Source of the DNA: SVKR01 sp963649145
GTDB lineage: Bacteria; Bacillota; Clostridia; Oscillospirales; Oscillospiraceae
DNA: 64,000 bases
Reading direction: 5' to 3'
Assembly (NCBI GenBank): GCA_963649145.1
Contig: CAVJGI010000002.1
Span: 10,556-74,555 of the forward strand
Of the stretch, positions 15,544-23,536 are shown piece by piece (positions within the stretch are counted from its first letter, which is position 1; every line of letters starts with the position of its first letter). The translations under genes and the position numbers were made by a program. The notes under the pieces are model-generated. The model saw only the letters and a list, made by a program, of their open reading frames with translations, was not told the DNA's origin and did no database searches.

Positions 15544-17901
15544 TCAAAGCAGCGTCCCGACCGCGTGGACAGCTGCGGCGCAGAGCCACGCCAAGACGCA
15601 CTGGAACACCACGACGAGCGCCGCCCAGCGTCCGCCCAGCTCGCGCCGGATGGCGGCGACGGCGGCGACGCAGGGGGTGTAGAGCAGGCAGAACACGAGC
15701 AGCGCCGCGGCGGAAAGCGGCGTCAGGATGCTCGTCACCGCCGCCCCGCCCAGCAGGACCGTCAGCGTTGAGACAACGCTCTCCTTCGCCATAAAGCCCG
15801 CGGCAAGCGCCGTCACGATGCGCCAGTCGCCGAAGCCGAGCGGCGCGAACACCGGGGAGAGGAAGCCCGCGATGACGGCGAGGATGGAGTCCTTCGCGTC
15901 CGAAACGACGTTTAAGCGGAAATCAAAGGTCTGGAGGAACCAGACGACGATGGAGGCGAGGAAAATGACCGTGAACGCGCGCTGAAGAAAATCGCGCGCC
16001 TTGTCCCAGAGCAGATGGGCGACGTTGCCGAGCCCCGGCAGACGGTAATTCGGCAGCTCCATCACGAAGGGGACCGCCTCGCCCTTGAAGAGCGTGTTCT
16101 TCGATGCGAGTGCGACGAGAACTCCGACTAAGATCCCCAGCAGATAGAGCGCGAGCATCACGAGCCCGCCGCGGCCGGGGAAGAACGCCGCCGTGAAAAA
16201 CCCGTAGATCGGAAGCTTGGCGGTGCAGGACATAAACGGCGTCAGCACGATCGTCATGCGACGGTCCCGCGCGCTCGGCAGCGTGCGGCTCGCCATGACG
16301 CCCGGCACCGTGCAGCCGAAGCCGATGAGCATCGGCACGATGCTGCGCCCGGAGAGTCCGAGGCGGCGCAGCAGCTTATCCATGACGAAGGCGATGCGCG
16401 CCATGTATCCGCTGTCTTCGAGCATAGAGAGGAAGAAAAACAGCACGACGATGATCGGAATGAAGCTCAGCACGCTCCCGACGCCTCCGAAAATGCCGTC
16501 TATGACGAGCGAGTGGATGACGGGGTTGACGTTCGCCTCAGCAAGCGCGCCGTCCGTGAGCGCGGTCAGCGCGTCGATCCCGCGGGCGAGCAGGTTTTGC
16601 AGCGCCGCGCCGACAACGTTGAAGGTGAGGTAAAACACCAGCGCCATGATCGCGATAAACGCCGGGATCGCGGTGTATTTCCCGGTCAGGACCCGGTCGA
16701 TCCTGCGGCTGCGGATATGCTCGCGGCTCTCCCGCGGGCGGACGACCGTGCGCGAGCAGAGACGCCCGATAAAGTCAAAGCGCATGTCCGCGATCGCCGC
16801 GGCGCGGTCGAGCCCGCGCTCGGACTCCATCTGAACGACGATATGCTCCACCATCTCGCGCTCGTTTTCGCTCAGCCGCAGCGCCTCCGTGACGAGCGCG
16901 TCACCCTCGACGAGCTTGCTCGCGGCGAAGCGCAGCGGCAGCCCCGCCGCAGCAGCGTGGTCTTCGATAAGGTGCATAATGCCGTGGAGACAGCGGTGGA
17001 CAGCGCCGCCGTGGGCATTTTCGTCGCAGAAATCGACGCGCCCCGGCTTTTCCTGATAGCGGGCGATGTGGATCGCGTGGCGCACGAGCTCGTCGATGCC
17101 CTCGTCCCGCGCGGCGGAGATGGGCACGACCGGCACGCCGAGCATTGCCTCCATCTCGTTGATGCGGATCGTGCCGCCGTTGCCGCGCACCTCGTCCATC
17201 ATGTTCAGCGCGAGCACGACCGGCGTGTCCAGCTCCATCAGCTGCATCGTGAGGTAGAGATTGCGCTCAATGTTTGTCGCGTCGGCGATGTTGATGATGC
17301 AGCGCGGCTTTTCCTCCAGAATGAACTGGCGCGAAACGATCTCCTCCGCCGAGTAAGGCGAGAGGGAATAAATGCCGGGCAGGTCCGTGACGAGCGTGTG
17401 CGCGTGTCCGCGGATGGCGCCGGATTTGCGGTCCACGGTGACGCCGGGGAAGTTGCCGACATGCTGGTTCGAGCCCGTGAGGGCATTGAAAAGCGTCGTC
17501 TTGCCGCAGTTCTGGTTTCCGGCGAGGGCGAAGGTCAGCAGCGCGTCCTCCGGCAGCGCCGTGCCTTCGGATTTTGTGTGATAGCGCCCCTCCTCGCCGA
17601 GACCGGGGTGCTCCGCGTCATGCGGGTGCTCGCGCTGAGGATAGTCGCGGTGCGCGCTCTGCGGGCGCTCCACGGCGCTCAGGGGCTCGATCCCGATCTC
17701 CGCCGCGTCTGCGAGGCGCAGCGTCAGCTCATAGCCGTGGATGCGAAGCTCCATCGGGTCGCCCATCGGCGCGAGCTTCATCAGCTTCACCCGCGCGCCG
17801 GGGATGACGCCCATATCGAGAAAATGCTGCCGCAGCGCACCCTCGCCGCCGACAGAAAGGATTTGCGCCACCTCGCCGGGGCGCAGCTGGTCCAAGGTCA
17901 T
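15544..17901 (-). CDS. feoB: Ferrous iron transporter, FeoA-FeoB fusion
   Basis: A 785-residue protein. Residues 1-75 are a FeoA SH3-like domain (LDQLRPGEVAQI, FLDMGVIPGARV). A His-rich linker (about 78-112) joins it to the FeoB G domain with G1 GNQNCGKTTLFN (from 128), G3 DLPGIYSL and G4 NMMDE. A helical regulatory domain follows, then a polytopic membrane domain with the paired gate motifs and FMSCTAKLPIYGFF. It imports Fe2+ across the cytoplasmic membrane. Fusion of FeoA to FeoB occurs in some anaerobes. Transcription starts within a palindrome-rich control region. Confidence 0.95.
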   Translation of the reverse strand: MTLDQLRPGEVAQILSVGGEGALRQHFLDMGVIPGARVKLMKLAPMGDPMELRIHGYELTLRLADAAEIGIEPLSAVERPQSAHRDYPQREHPHDAEHPGLGEEGRYHTKSEGTALPEDALLTFALAGNQNCGKTTLFNALTGSNQHVGNFPGVTVDRKSGAIRGHAHTLVTDLPGIYSLSPYSAEEIVSRQFILEEKPRCIINIADATNIERNLYLTMQLMELDTPVVLALNMMDEVRGNGGTIRINEMEAMLGVPVVPISAARDEGIDELVRHAIHIARYQEKPGRVDFCDENAHGGAVHRCLHGIMHLIEDHAAAAGLPLRFAASKLVEGDALVTEALRLSENEREMVEHIVVQMESERGLDRAAAIADMRFDFIGRLCSRTVVRPRESREHIRSRRIDRVLTGKYTAIPAFIAIMALVFYLTFNVVGAALQNLLARGIDALTALTDGALAEANVNPVIHSLVIDGIFGGVGSVLSFIPIIVVLFFFLSMLEDSGYMARIAFVMDKLLRRLGLSGRSIVPMLIGFGCTVPGVMASRTLPSARDRRMTIVLTPFMSCTAKLPIYGFFTAAFFPGRGGLVMLALYLLGILVGVLVALASKNTLFKGEAVPFVMELPNYRLPGLGNVAHLLWDKARDFLQRAFTVIFLASIVVWFLQTFDFRLNVVSDAKDSILAVIAGFLSPVFAPLGFGDWRIVTALAAGFMAKESVVSTLTVLLGGAAVTSILTPLSAAALLVFCLLYTPCVAAVAAIRRELGGRWAALVVVFQCVLAWLCAAAVHAVGTLL

Positions 17902-17921
17902 GCGTGTTTCCTCTCTCTATG

Positions 17922-17939
17922 TGTTAGTTCTGACTAACA
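17922..17939 (-). promoter_or_regulatory. Palindromic operator candidate upstream of feoAB
   Basis: TGTTAGT-TCTG-ACTAACA is a perfect 7-bp inverted repeat placed about 14 bases downstream of the feo -10 box and 20 bases before the start codon. Its form resembles DtxR/MntR-type metalloregulator sites (inverted TTAG half-sites). Iron-responsive repression is inferred, not shown. Confidence 0.5.
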
Positions 17940-17940
17940 A

Positions 17941-17976
17941 AAAGCTGCCGCCATGATAAACCATGGCGGCAGCTTT
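17941..17976 (-). terminator. Terminator of the xer-algI-algJ operon, overlapping the feo promoter
   Basis: 15-bp arms AAAGCTGCCGCCATG (17941-17955) and CATGGCGGCAGCTTT (17962-17976) with a 6-base loop. Read on the minus strand it is followed by TTTTTG. Confidence 0.75.
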
Positions 17977-17981
17977 GTCAA
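17953..17981 (-). promoter_or_regulatory. Promoter of feoAB embedded in the terminator palindrome
   Basis: On the minus strand: TTGACA (17981-17976), exactly 17 bases, TATCAT (17958-17953). The spacer is one arm of the terminator hairpin and the -10 covers its loop. Confidence 0.65.
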
Positions 17982-18020
17982 CGGGAAACGCGCGGATTTT
18001 CAGCGGGGCGAGGGAGGGCG

Positions 18021-19139
18021 TCAATACCCCGCGAGGAACAGATTATTGTCCTCGGCGAAGTTTTTGACGCTGTAGCACACAAGCACGGCGTCGATGTCGT
18101 GCTCGGCGGCATAGGCTTTTATGCTGCTGCGGTAATAGCGAAGGTCCAGAATGTGGAGCTCGGAGAAGTGGGCGGTCAGGTAGGGGCTCAGCGTGTCCAT
18201 ATAGGAGTCGCGAAGGATGAGCAGGCGCGGCGCGTCGGTGTGCTCCGTCGCGACGGTCAGCAGCGGGGTGTTGCCGCCGTAGAAATAAGAATATTTGTCC
18301 TTCACGGCGAGGAAGCTCTCGTCATACATCTTGCCCGGAACGGCGGCGCCCTGCGGGTAGTTCGTGACGGTGACGCCCGTGTCCGGGACGAAGGTGCTGA
18401 TGCTGTCCGGCTTCACCCACGAAAAGCCGGAGCTGGAATAGGTCGTGCCGTAAAACTCCTCGCTGACGACGGTCTCGCTGTAATCGCCGAGCGGTACGGC
18501 GTCGAAGCCCATCGCGTCGGCGAGGGCGGCATAGCCGTAATAAGCGCCGAGCGTGGTCCAGTGGTGGTCCGTGCGGAAGAAGATGGGCTCATCGCGGTGG
18601 GCGGCGAGCGCGGAGGCAATGTCCACAGTCTGCGCCGTGACGTAGTTATAGGCGTAGTCGATGGTGTCCAGCTGGCTGTCGTTCGGCGCACCGTCCGGCA
18701 GCAGATCGCGGTCGATCTCCGCCGCGGAGGGGATGAGCGCGAAATAGACGGGGACGTCCACATTCTCCGCGAGGGCGTTCACGGCGTCCAGATTAAAATC
18801 CAGATCGTCCTGCGCGGGCGCGGTGTAGGGCTCCAGCAGCGTTTCGCCCTCGCAGAGATAAATGCCGTTGTTCGCGTCCTTCCCGGCGGCGAGCTCCGCG
18901 CCGGCTTTCAGCGTCGTCCACCCGTCGCGCAGGGGGAACTGGTCGGTGATGAAGTCCTCGTAAGCGGTCGTGAATTTGCCGGAGAAGAGGGCGGAGAAGG
19001 TGAATTTCGGCTCGGTCTGGAGCGCGCGGTTCTCGCGCTCGGAGAAGCTCTTTTTCGGGAGAACGAGCCCCAGCACGAACAGCACGCCGATAAAGACGAG
19101 AAACAGCACGGTCTGGACAATAGCGGCTTTCTTTTTCAT
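18021..19139 (-). CDS. AlgJ/AlgX-like DHHW protein, exported O-acetylation partner
   Basis: A 372-residue protein with an N-terminal membrane anchor (about residues 8-30) and an SGNH-like exported domain. Diagnostic elements are SERENRALQTEP and ITDQFPLRDGW near the start, the DHHW motif in FRTDHHWTTLGAYYGY (Asp/His catalytic candidates) and LLILRDSYMD as the serine block. Such proteins partner MBOAT acyltransferases to acetylate extracellular polysaccharide. It lies 17 bases after the MBOAT gene. The polymer acetylated is unknown. Confidence 0.85.
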   Translation of the reverse strand: MKKKAAIVQTVLFLVFIGVLFVLGLVLPKKSFSERENRALQTEPKFTFSALFSGKFTTAYEDFITDQFPLRDGWTTLKAGAELAAGKDANNGIYLCEGETLLEPYTAPAQDDLDFNLDAVNALAENVDVPVYFALIPSAAEIDRDLLPDGAPNDSQLDTIDYAYNYVTAQTVDIASALAAHRDEPIFFRTDHHWTTLGAYYGYAALADAMGFDAVPLGDYSETVVSEEFYGTTYSSSGFSWVKPDSISTFVPDTGVTVTNYPQGAAVPGKMYDESFLAVKDKYSYFYGGNTPLLTVATEHTDAPRLLILRDSYMDTLSPYLTAHFSELHILDLRYYRSSIKAYAAEHDIDAVLVCYSVKNFAEDNNLFLAGY

Positions 19140-19156
19140 TCCTGCTTGCCCTCCTT

Positions 19157-20551
19157 TCAGAAGCGGAAATAGAGAAACGGGTTATACGTCGCGTCCACGA
19201 GATACGCCGTGGAGAGAATGAGCACCGCGGCGATCATCACGGGCGTCAGCGCGGCGCGGACGCGCTCGCTGAGGCGGTCGTAGAGCCGCTTTCCGAGCGG
19301 CAGACAGGCGACGATCGCGACGACGAAGATCACGGCGTAGTTGCGCAGGTAAAAGAGGTCCTGCGCGCTCCAGAGCCCGGCTCCGCCGCCGAACATCGCG
19401 CGGTAATAGCCGAAGGCGGCGCTCATGCTCGGCAGGTCGAACATGACCCAGCCGCAGACGGCGACGACAAGGGCGTAGACCGTCGCGAGGACGGGGACTT
19501 TTTTGAGCGGCTTTAAGAGGAACAGCTTTTCCAGCATCAGGAACAGCGCGTAATAAAGCCCCCAGCAGAGGAAGGTCCAGTTCGCGCCGTGCCAGAAGCC
19601 TGTGAGCGCCCAGACGATCAGAATGTTCAGCATTTGCCGCGCCATCCCCTTGCGGTTGCCGCCGAGGGGAATATAAACATAGTCGCGGAACCATGTGCCG
19701 AGACTGATATGCCAGCGCCGCCAGAATTCCGTTACGGAGCGGGAGATATAGGGGTAATCGAAGTTTTCAAGGAACTCAAAGCCCAGCATCCTGCCGAGGC
19801 CGATCGCCATGTCGGAGTAGCCGGAGAAGTCAAAGTAAATTTGCAGCGAGAAGGCGAGGATGCCCATCCAAGAGCCCAGCACGGTCAGCTCCGCGCCGGA
19901 GGCGGCGGAGTAAACGTCCCAGAGCGCGCCGATGTTGTTCGCGATGAGCACCTTTTTGCCGAGACCGACAATGAAGCGCCGCACGCCGGAGGCGAACTGG
20001 TCCACGCTGTTCGCGCGGAAGCCGAGCTGGCCGGCGACATCTTTATAGCGCACGATGGGACCGGCGATGAGCTGGGGGAAGAGCGCCACAAAGGTGCCGA
20101 AGGAGATGAAGCTGCGCTGAAGCTCCGCGTCGCCGCGGTAAACGTCGATGGGGTAGCTCATCGTCTGGAAGGTGTAGAACGAAATGCCGATCGGCAGCGT
20201 CAGCCCAAGCGTTGCGATATGGACGCCGGGAATGCGGCTGAGCGTTGCGGCGAAGAGGTCGTAATACTTGAAAAAGCCGAGCAGCGCGAGGTTCACCACA
20301 ACGTCCGCCGTGAGCCACGCCTTCGCGCGGCGGCGGTCGGTGTGCTTATACTTCTCCACGAGGAAGCCCGCGGCGAAGTTGATCGCCATGGAAAACACCA
20401 TCAGCAGCACATAGACCGGCTCGCCCCAGCCGTAAAACACGAGGTTCACGGCAAAGAGCCAGACGTTGCGCCAGCGTGTCGGGACAAAATAATAGACCGC
20501 CAGCACGACCGGCAGGTATTGGAACATGAAAAGCAGGCTGGAAAAGACCAT
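19157..20551 (-). CDS. MBOAT-family O-acyltransferase, AlgI-like
   Basis: A 464-residue polytopic membrane protein with about ten or more membrane segments. It starts MVFSSLLFMFQYLPVVLAVYY, typical of AlgI homologues, and has FWRRWHISLGTWFRDYVYIPLGGNR and the catalytic-histidine motif GFWHGANWTF. It moves acyl (probably acetyl) groups across the membrane to an exported polymer together with the following DHHW protein. No polymer synthase is nearby, so the acceptor could be cell-wall or capsule material made elsewhere. Confidence 0.92.
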   Translation of the reverse strand: MVFSSLLFMFQYLPVVLAVYYFVPTRWRNVWLFAVNLVFYGWGEPVYVLLMVFSMAINFAAGFLVEKYKHTDRRRAKAWLTADVVVNLALLGFFKYYDLFAATLSRIPGVHIATLGLTLPIGISFYTFQTMSYPIDVYRGDAELQRSFISFGTFVALFPQLIAGPIVRYKDVAGQLGFRANSVDQFASGVRRFIVGLGKKVLIANNIGALWDVYSAASGAELTVLGSWMGILAFSLQIYFDFSGYSDMAIGLGRMLGFEFLENFDYPYISRSVTEFWRRWHISLGTWFRDYVYIPLGGNRKGMARQMLNILIVWALTGFWHGANWTFLCWGLYYALFLMLEKLFLLKPLKKVPVLATVYALVVAVCGWVMFDLPSMSAAFGYYRAMFGGGAGLWSAQDLFYLRNYAVIFVVAIVACLPLGKRLYDRLSERVRAALTPVMIAAVLILSTAYLVDATYNPFLYFRF

Positions 20552-20584
20552 GAGCGGCGTTTCTCCTTGGTTTTCTTCGGATTA

Positions 20585-21610
20585 TCAGTCGTCTTCGTCC
20601 GGCGTGTCCGCGGCGGGACGGTCCGGGCGGAAATCGCCGAGCGGGTTCGCGCTCGCGGCGGAGCGGAGCTCGCTGCTGTCGACGTGGGTGTAGATCTGGG
20701 TGGTGTTGAGGTTTTCGTGCCCCAGCAGCTCCTGAAGCGTGCGGACGTCGACGCCGTTTTGCAGCATCAGCGTCGCCGCCGTGTGGCGCAGCTTGTGGGC
20801 GGAATACTTGTCCGCGTCCAGCCCGGCGCGCAGGAGGCTTTTTTTGACCATGCTGTGGACCGCCTCGCGGCTGAGCCGCCCGTGGCGCGCGGAGAGAAAG
20901 AGCGCATTGCTCCGTGCCCCGGCGGTCGGGCGGACGAGCAGGTAGTCGTTGATGGCGGCGGCGGTGGCGTCATTCAAATAGACGACTCGCTCCTTGCCGC
21001 CCTTGCCGAACACGCGGAGATTATCGCTGCGCACGTCGGCGAGGTTCAGCCCCACGATCTCCGAAATGCGGAGACCGCAGTTTAGGAAGATACATAGAAT
21101 GCAGTAGTCCCGCTCGCGGAAGCGTCCGTCCACGGCGGAGAGGAGCTGGCGGCTCTCCTCCAGCGTGAGGTAGCGGGGGAGGGCTTTCGGGATCTTCGGC
21201 GAGTCGAGGTCCTGCACGGGGTTTTCCTTCAGGAGCTTCGCCTTGCTCGTGAGATATTTATAAAAGCTCTTGATGGACGCGATCTTACGCGCGCGGCTCG
21301 CCGCGCCGATGCCGTAGCTCGTCTCGCGGCTATGCTGGTTGCGCACGCGGTCGCGGCTTAAAAACGAAAGGAACGCATACACTTCCGAGAGCGTCACCGA
21401 GCCGACAAAATCGAGGTCCACGTCCGCAATGTCGATCTCCTCGATGTCCGTTCCCGCGGGAACGACGCCGCGGCTTAGCTTCAGATAGCGGAAAAAGGTC
21501 CGCAGGTCGAGGAAGTATTCGTCCACGGTGTTCTTCGAGTGCCCGCGGATGGTCTCGTGATAGGTGAGGAAGTCCTGTAAAATTTTCGGTGTTCCGGCTC
21601 TGTAGTCCAT
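20585..21610 (-). CDS. Tyrosine recombinase, XerC/XerD type
   Basis: A 341-residue integrase-family protein with a SAM-like core-binding domain (about 1-125) and a catalytic domain carrying Arg181 (GLRISE), Lys206, His272 and Arg275 (HKLRHT), His298 (GHEN) and nucleophile Tyr307 (IYTHVD). Start 21610 is preferred to the GTG at 21643 because AGAGG precedes the ATG. No integrated element or att site is seen beside it, so a chromosomal dimer-resolution type role is more likely than an element integrase. It appears to lead the operon with the MBOAT gene. Confidence 0.88.
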   Translation of the reverse strand: MDYRAGTPKILQDFLTYHETIRGHSKNTVDEYFLDLRTFFRYLKLSRGVVPAGTDIEEIDIADVDLDFVGSVTLSEVYAFLSFLSRDRVRNQHSRETSYGIGAASRARKIASIKSFYKYLTSKAKLLKENPVQDLDSPKIPKALPRYLTLEESRQLLSAVDGRFRERDYCILCIFLNCGLRISEIVGLNLADVRSDNLRVFGKGGKERVVYLNDATAAAINDYLLVRPTAGARSNALFLSARHGRLSREAVHSMVKKSLLRAGLDADKYSAHKLRHTAATLMLQNGVDVRTLQELLGHENLNTTQIYTHVDSSELRSAASANPLGDFRPDRPAADTPDEDD

Positions 21611-21678
21611 CAAACGCGCCTCTTTGTTCCGTAGCTTTTCCACAAACCAGCGCCGCCAGCGGCGCAGGGTATTTTTAT

Positions 21679-21707
21679 CATTTTAACCGTTTTTTCCGCT
21701 TTCGTCA
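21679..21707 (-). promoter_or_regulatory. Promoter for the xer-algI-algJ operon
   Basis: On the minus strand: TTGACG (21707-21702), a 17-base spacer, TAAAAT (21684-21679). Confidence 0.6.
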
Positions 21708-21793
21708 ACATTGCAAAAATAATTCTATCTTTTTTGTCGAAAAGGTGGTATAGTATCAGCATTCACTTCGTTTTTCCAAAGGAGGCAAACGCT

Positions 21794-23008
21794 ATGAGCA
21801 TCCAGATGGCTGCCCGTATGGAGCAGGTCCATTCCGATATCCGCGGTCCCATTTTTGTTGAGGCGAACCGCATGGCTGCGGAGGGGACGCCGATCCTGAA
21901 GCTGAACACCGGCAACCCGGCGACCTTCGGCTTTCCGATGCCGGAGAGCGTTCGCGGCGCGCTGGAGAAAAATCTCGATAAGGCGGTCGCTTACTGCGAC
22001 TTAAAAGGCATGCCGGAGGCGCGCCGCGCCATCTGCGACTATCATCTCTCCCGCGGCGTGCAGGGCATCACGCCGGAGAGCATCTTCATCGGCAACGGCG
22101 TCAGCGAGATCGCGACGATGATCTCGACCGCGCTCTTCGACTACGGCGACGAGATCCTGATCCCGACGCCGAGCTACTCGCTCTGGACCAACGTCGCCTA
22201 CATCACGGGCAGCAAGCCCGTGCTCTACCGCTGCGATGAGCAAAGCGGCTGGTATCCCGACGTGGCGGACATCCGACGCAAGATCACGCCGAAGACCAAG
22301 GCGATTTTGCTCATCAACCCCAATAACCCCACCGGCGCGGTCTATCCGCTGGAGGTCCTGCTCGACATCATCAAGCTCGCGTGGGAGCGCGATCTCGTCA
22401 TCATCTCCGACGAGATCTATGACCGCCTCGTGATGGATGGGCTCACGACCTATTCCACCGCCGCGCTCGCGCCGGAGCTGCCGGTCATCACCTGCAACGG
22501 GCTCAGCAAGAGCCACATTATCTGCGGCTTCCGCTGCGGCTGGATGTGCGTCTCCGGTCCGGAGAGCTTCACAAAGCCGATGATCGAGGCGGTGCAGAAG
22601 CTCGCCGCCATGCGTCTTTGCGGCAACGCGCTGACCCAGCTCGTCATCCCCGCCGCGCTCGCCGACAGCGCGAGCACGCAGGCGATGCTCGTCCCCGGCG
22701 GCAGACTCTATGAGCAGCGCGAGGCGACCTGCCGCGCACTCGATGAGATCCCCGGCATTACTTACGTGAAAAACCACGCCGCGTTCTACCTCTTCCCGCG
22801 TGTCGACGCCGCGAAGTTCCACATCACGAGTGACAAGCAGTTCGCGATGGATGTCCTCCACGCGACGCACATTCTTTTCGTCCCCGGCAGCGGCTTCGAC
22901 TGGGCAGAGCCGGACCACTTCCGCCTCGTCATGCTCCCGCAGCCGGAGATCATGGCCAAGGCGATGGGGGACATCGGAAAATTCCTCGAAACCTATCAGC
23001 AGGCGTAA
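21794..23008 (+). CDS. Class I/II PLP aminotransferase, AlaA-like
   Basis: A 404-residue fold-type I aminotransferase. PLP-binding features are LLINPNNPTGAVY, the SDEIYDRL segment and the Schiff-base Lys239 in NGLSKSHIICGFRCGW. Overall layout and length match glutamate-pyruvate (alanine) transaminases related to AlaA, but substrate cannot be fixed from sequence. ATG 21794 follows AAAGGAGG; an extended -10 TGGTATAGT lies about 40 bases upstream. It is closed by a terminator before the tRNA genes. Confidence 0.88.
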   Translation: MSIQMAARMEQVHSDIRGPIFVEANRMAAEGTPILKLNTGNPATFGFPMPESVRGALEKNLDKAVAYCDLKGMPEARRAICDYHLSRGVQGITPESIFIGNGVSEIATMISTALFDYGDEILIPTPSYSLWTNVAYITGSKPVLYRCDEQSGWYPDVADIRRKITPKTKAILLINPNNPTGAVYPLEVLLDIIKLAWERDLVIISDEIYDRLVMDGLTTYSTAALAPELPVITCNGLSKSHIICGFRCGWMCVSGPESFTKPMIEAVQKLAAMRLCGNALTQLVIPAALADSASTQAMLVPGGRLYEQREATCRALDEIPGITYVKNHAAFYLFPRVDAAKFHITSDKQFAMDVLHATHILFVPGSGFDWAEPDHFRLVMLPQPEIMAKAMGDIGKFLETYQQA

Positions 23009-23024
23009 AAACCGCCGCTCATCC

Positions 23025-23056
23025 CGCGTCTGCCGGAACTTTTTTCGGCAGACGCG
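23025..23056 (+). terminator. Terminator after the aminotransferase
   Basis: 11-bp arms CGCGTCTGCCG (23025-23035) and CGGCAGACGCG (23046-23056), loop rich in T. Confidence 0.6.
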
Positions 23057-23077
23057 GCGAAAAACGCAAATTCGGCG

Positions 23078-23106
23078 TTGACATTTCCTGCCGATTGTGC
23101 TAATAT
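23078..23106 (+). promoter_or_regulatory. Promoter for tRNA-Ser(GCU)
   Basis: TTGACA at 23078-23083, 17 bases, TAATAT at 23101-23106, about 38 bases before the tRNA. Confidence 0.65.
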
Positions 23107-23143
23107 AATCGGGCAACTGAAAATCCGTTTTCGAGTTCGGTTT

Positions 23144-23235
23144 GGAGAAGTACCCAAGAGGCCGAAGGGGCTCCCCTGCTAAGGGAGTAGGGCGTGTTGA
23201 GCGCCGCTCGGGTTCAAATCCCGACTTCTCCGCCA
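23144..23235 (+). tRNA. tRNA-Ser (anticodon GCU)
   Basis: Acceptor arms GGAGAAG and CTTCTCC pair; the anticodon loop CTGCTAA in the CTCCC...GGGAG stem gives GCU. A long variable arm and GGTTCAAATCC T-arm identify a class II serine tRNA. The 3' CCA is encoded. Confidence 0.95.
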
Positions 23236-23241
23236 CAAGAA

Positions 23242-23269
23242 AGAGACGCCGAGCGCGGCGTCTCTTTTC
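23242..23269 (+). terminator. Terminator between the two serine tRNAs
   Basis: AGAGACGCCG (23242-23251) and CGGCGTCTCT (23256-23265) followed by TTTTCTT. The second tRNA therefore needs read-through or its own promoter, which I could not identify. Confidence 0.7.
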
Positions 23270-23291
23270 TTATCTATTGCGTTTCCTATCC

Positions 23292-23380
23292 GGAGAGTTA
23301 CCGAAGCGGTCATAACGGGGCGGTCTTGAAAACCGTTAGGGCGCAAGCCCACGCGGGTTCGAATCCTGCACTCTCCGCCA
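23292..23380 (+). tRNA. tRNA-Ser (anticodon UGA)
   Basis: GGAGAGT/ACTCTCC acceptor stem, anticodon loop CTTGAAA in the CGGT...ACCG stem giving UGA, long variable arm, GGTTCGAATCC T-arm and encoded CCA. Confidence 0.95.
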
Positions 23381-23416
23381 CGAAAAGAGCACCTGCGTAA
23401 GCAAGTGCTCTTTTCG
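23381..23416 (+). terminator. Terminator after tRNA-Ser(UGA)
   Basis: Arms CGAAAAGAGCAC (23381-23392) and GTGCTCTTTTCG (23405-23416). Confidence 0.7.
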
Positions 23417-23518
23417 AGTTAAGTGTGCCTTGCGGCACGCTTAACTTCACTTCGCGCAAAGCGCGAAGCTTCACCGCGGCGAAGCCGCCGCTTCACTTGG
23501 GCGCAGCCCAACCTTCAC
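23417..23518. repeat. Array of short hairpins separated by CTTCAC
   Basis: Four hairpins follow one another: GTTAAG..CTTAAC, TTCGCGC/GCGCGAA, CGGCGAAGCCG, TTGGGC/GCCCAA. Each is followed by the hexamer CTTCAC (23445, 23469, 23491, 23513; spacing 22-24 bases). No gene, promoter or T tract explains this. Confidence 0.6.
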
Positions 23519-23536
23519 GATTCAGGAGGAATCACA

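Noticed and set aside
20585..21610. Tyrosine recombinase as marker of an integrated element
   Set aside because: No att-like direct repeats, phage or conjugation genes, or tRNA junction are visible around it; neighbours are ordinary chromosomal genes.
23159..23400. Small frames running through the two tRNA genes
   Set aside because: They overlap well-formed serine tRNAs and terminators and have no ribosome site.
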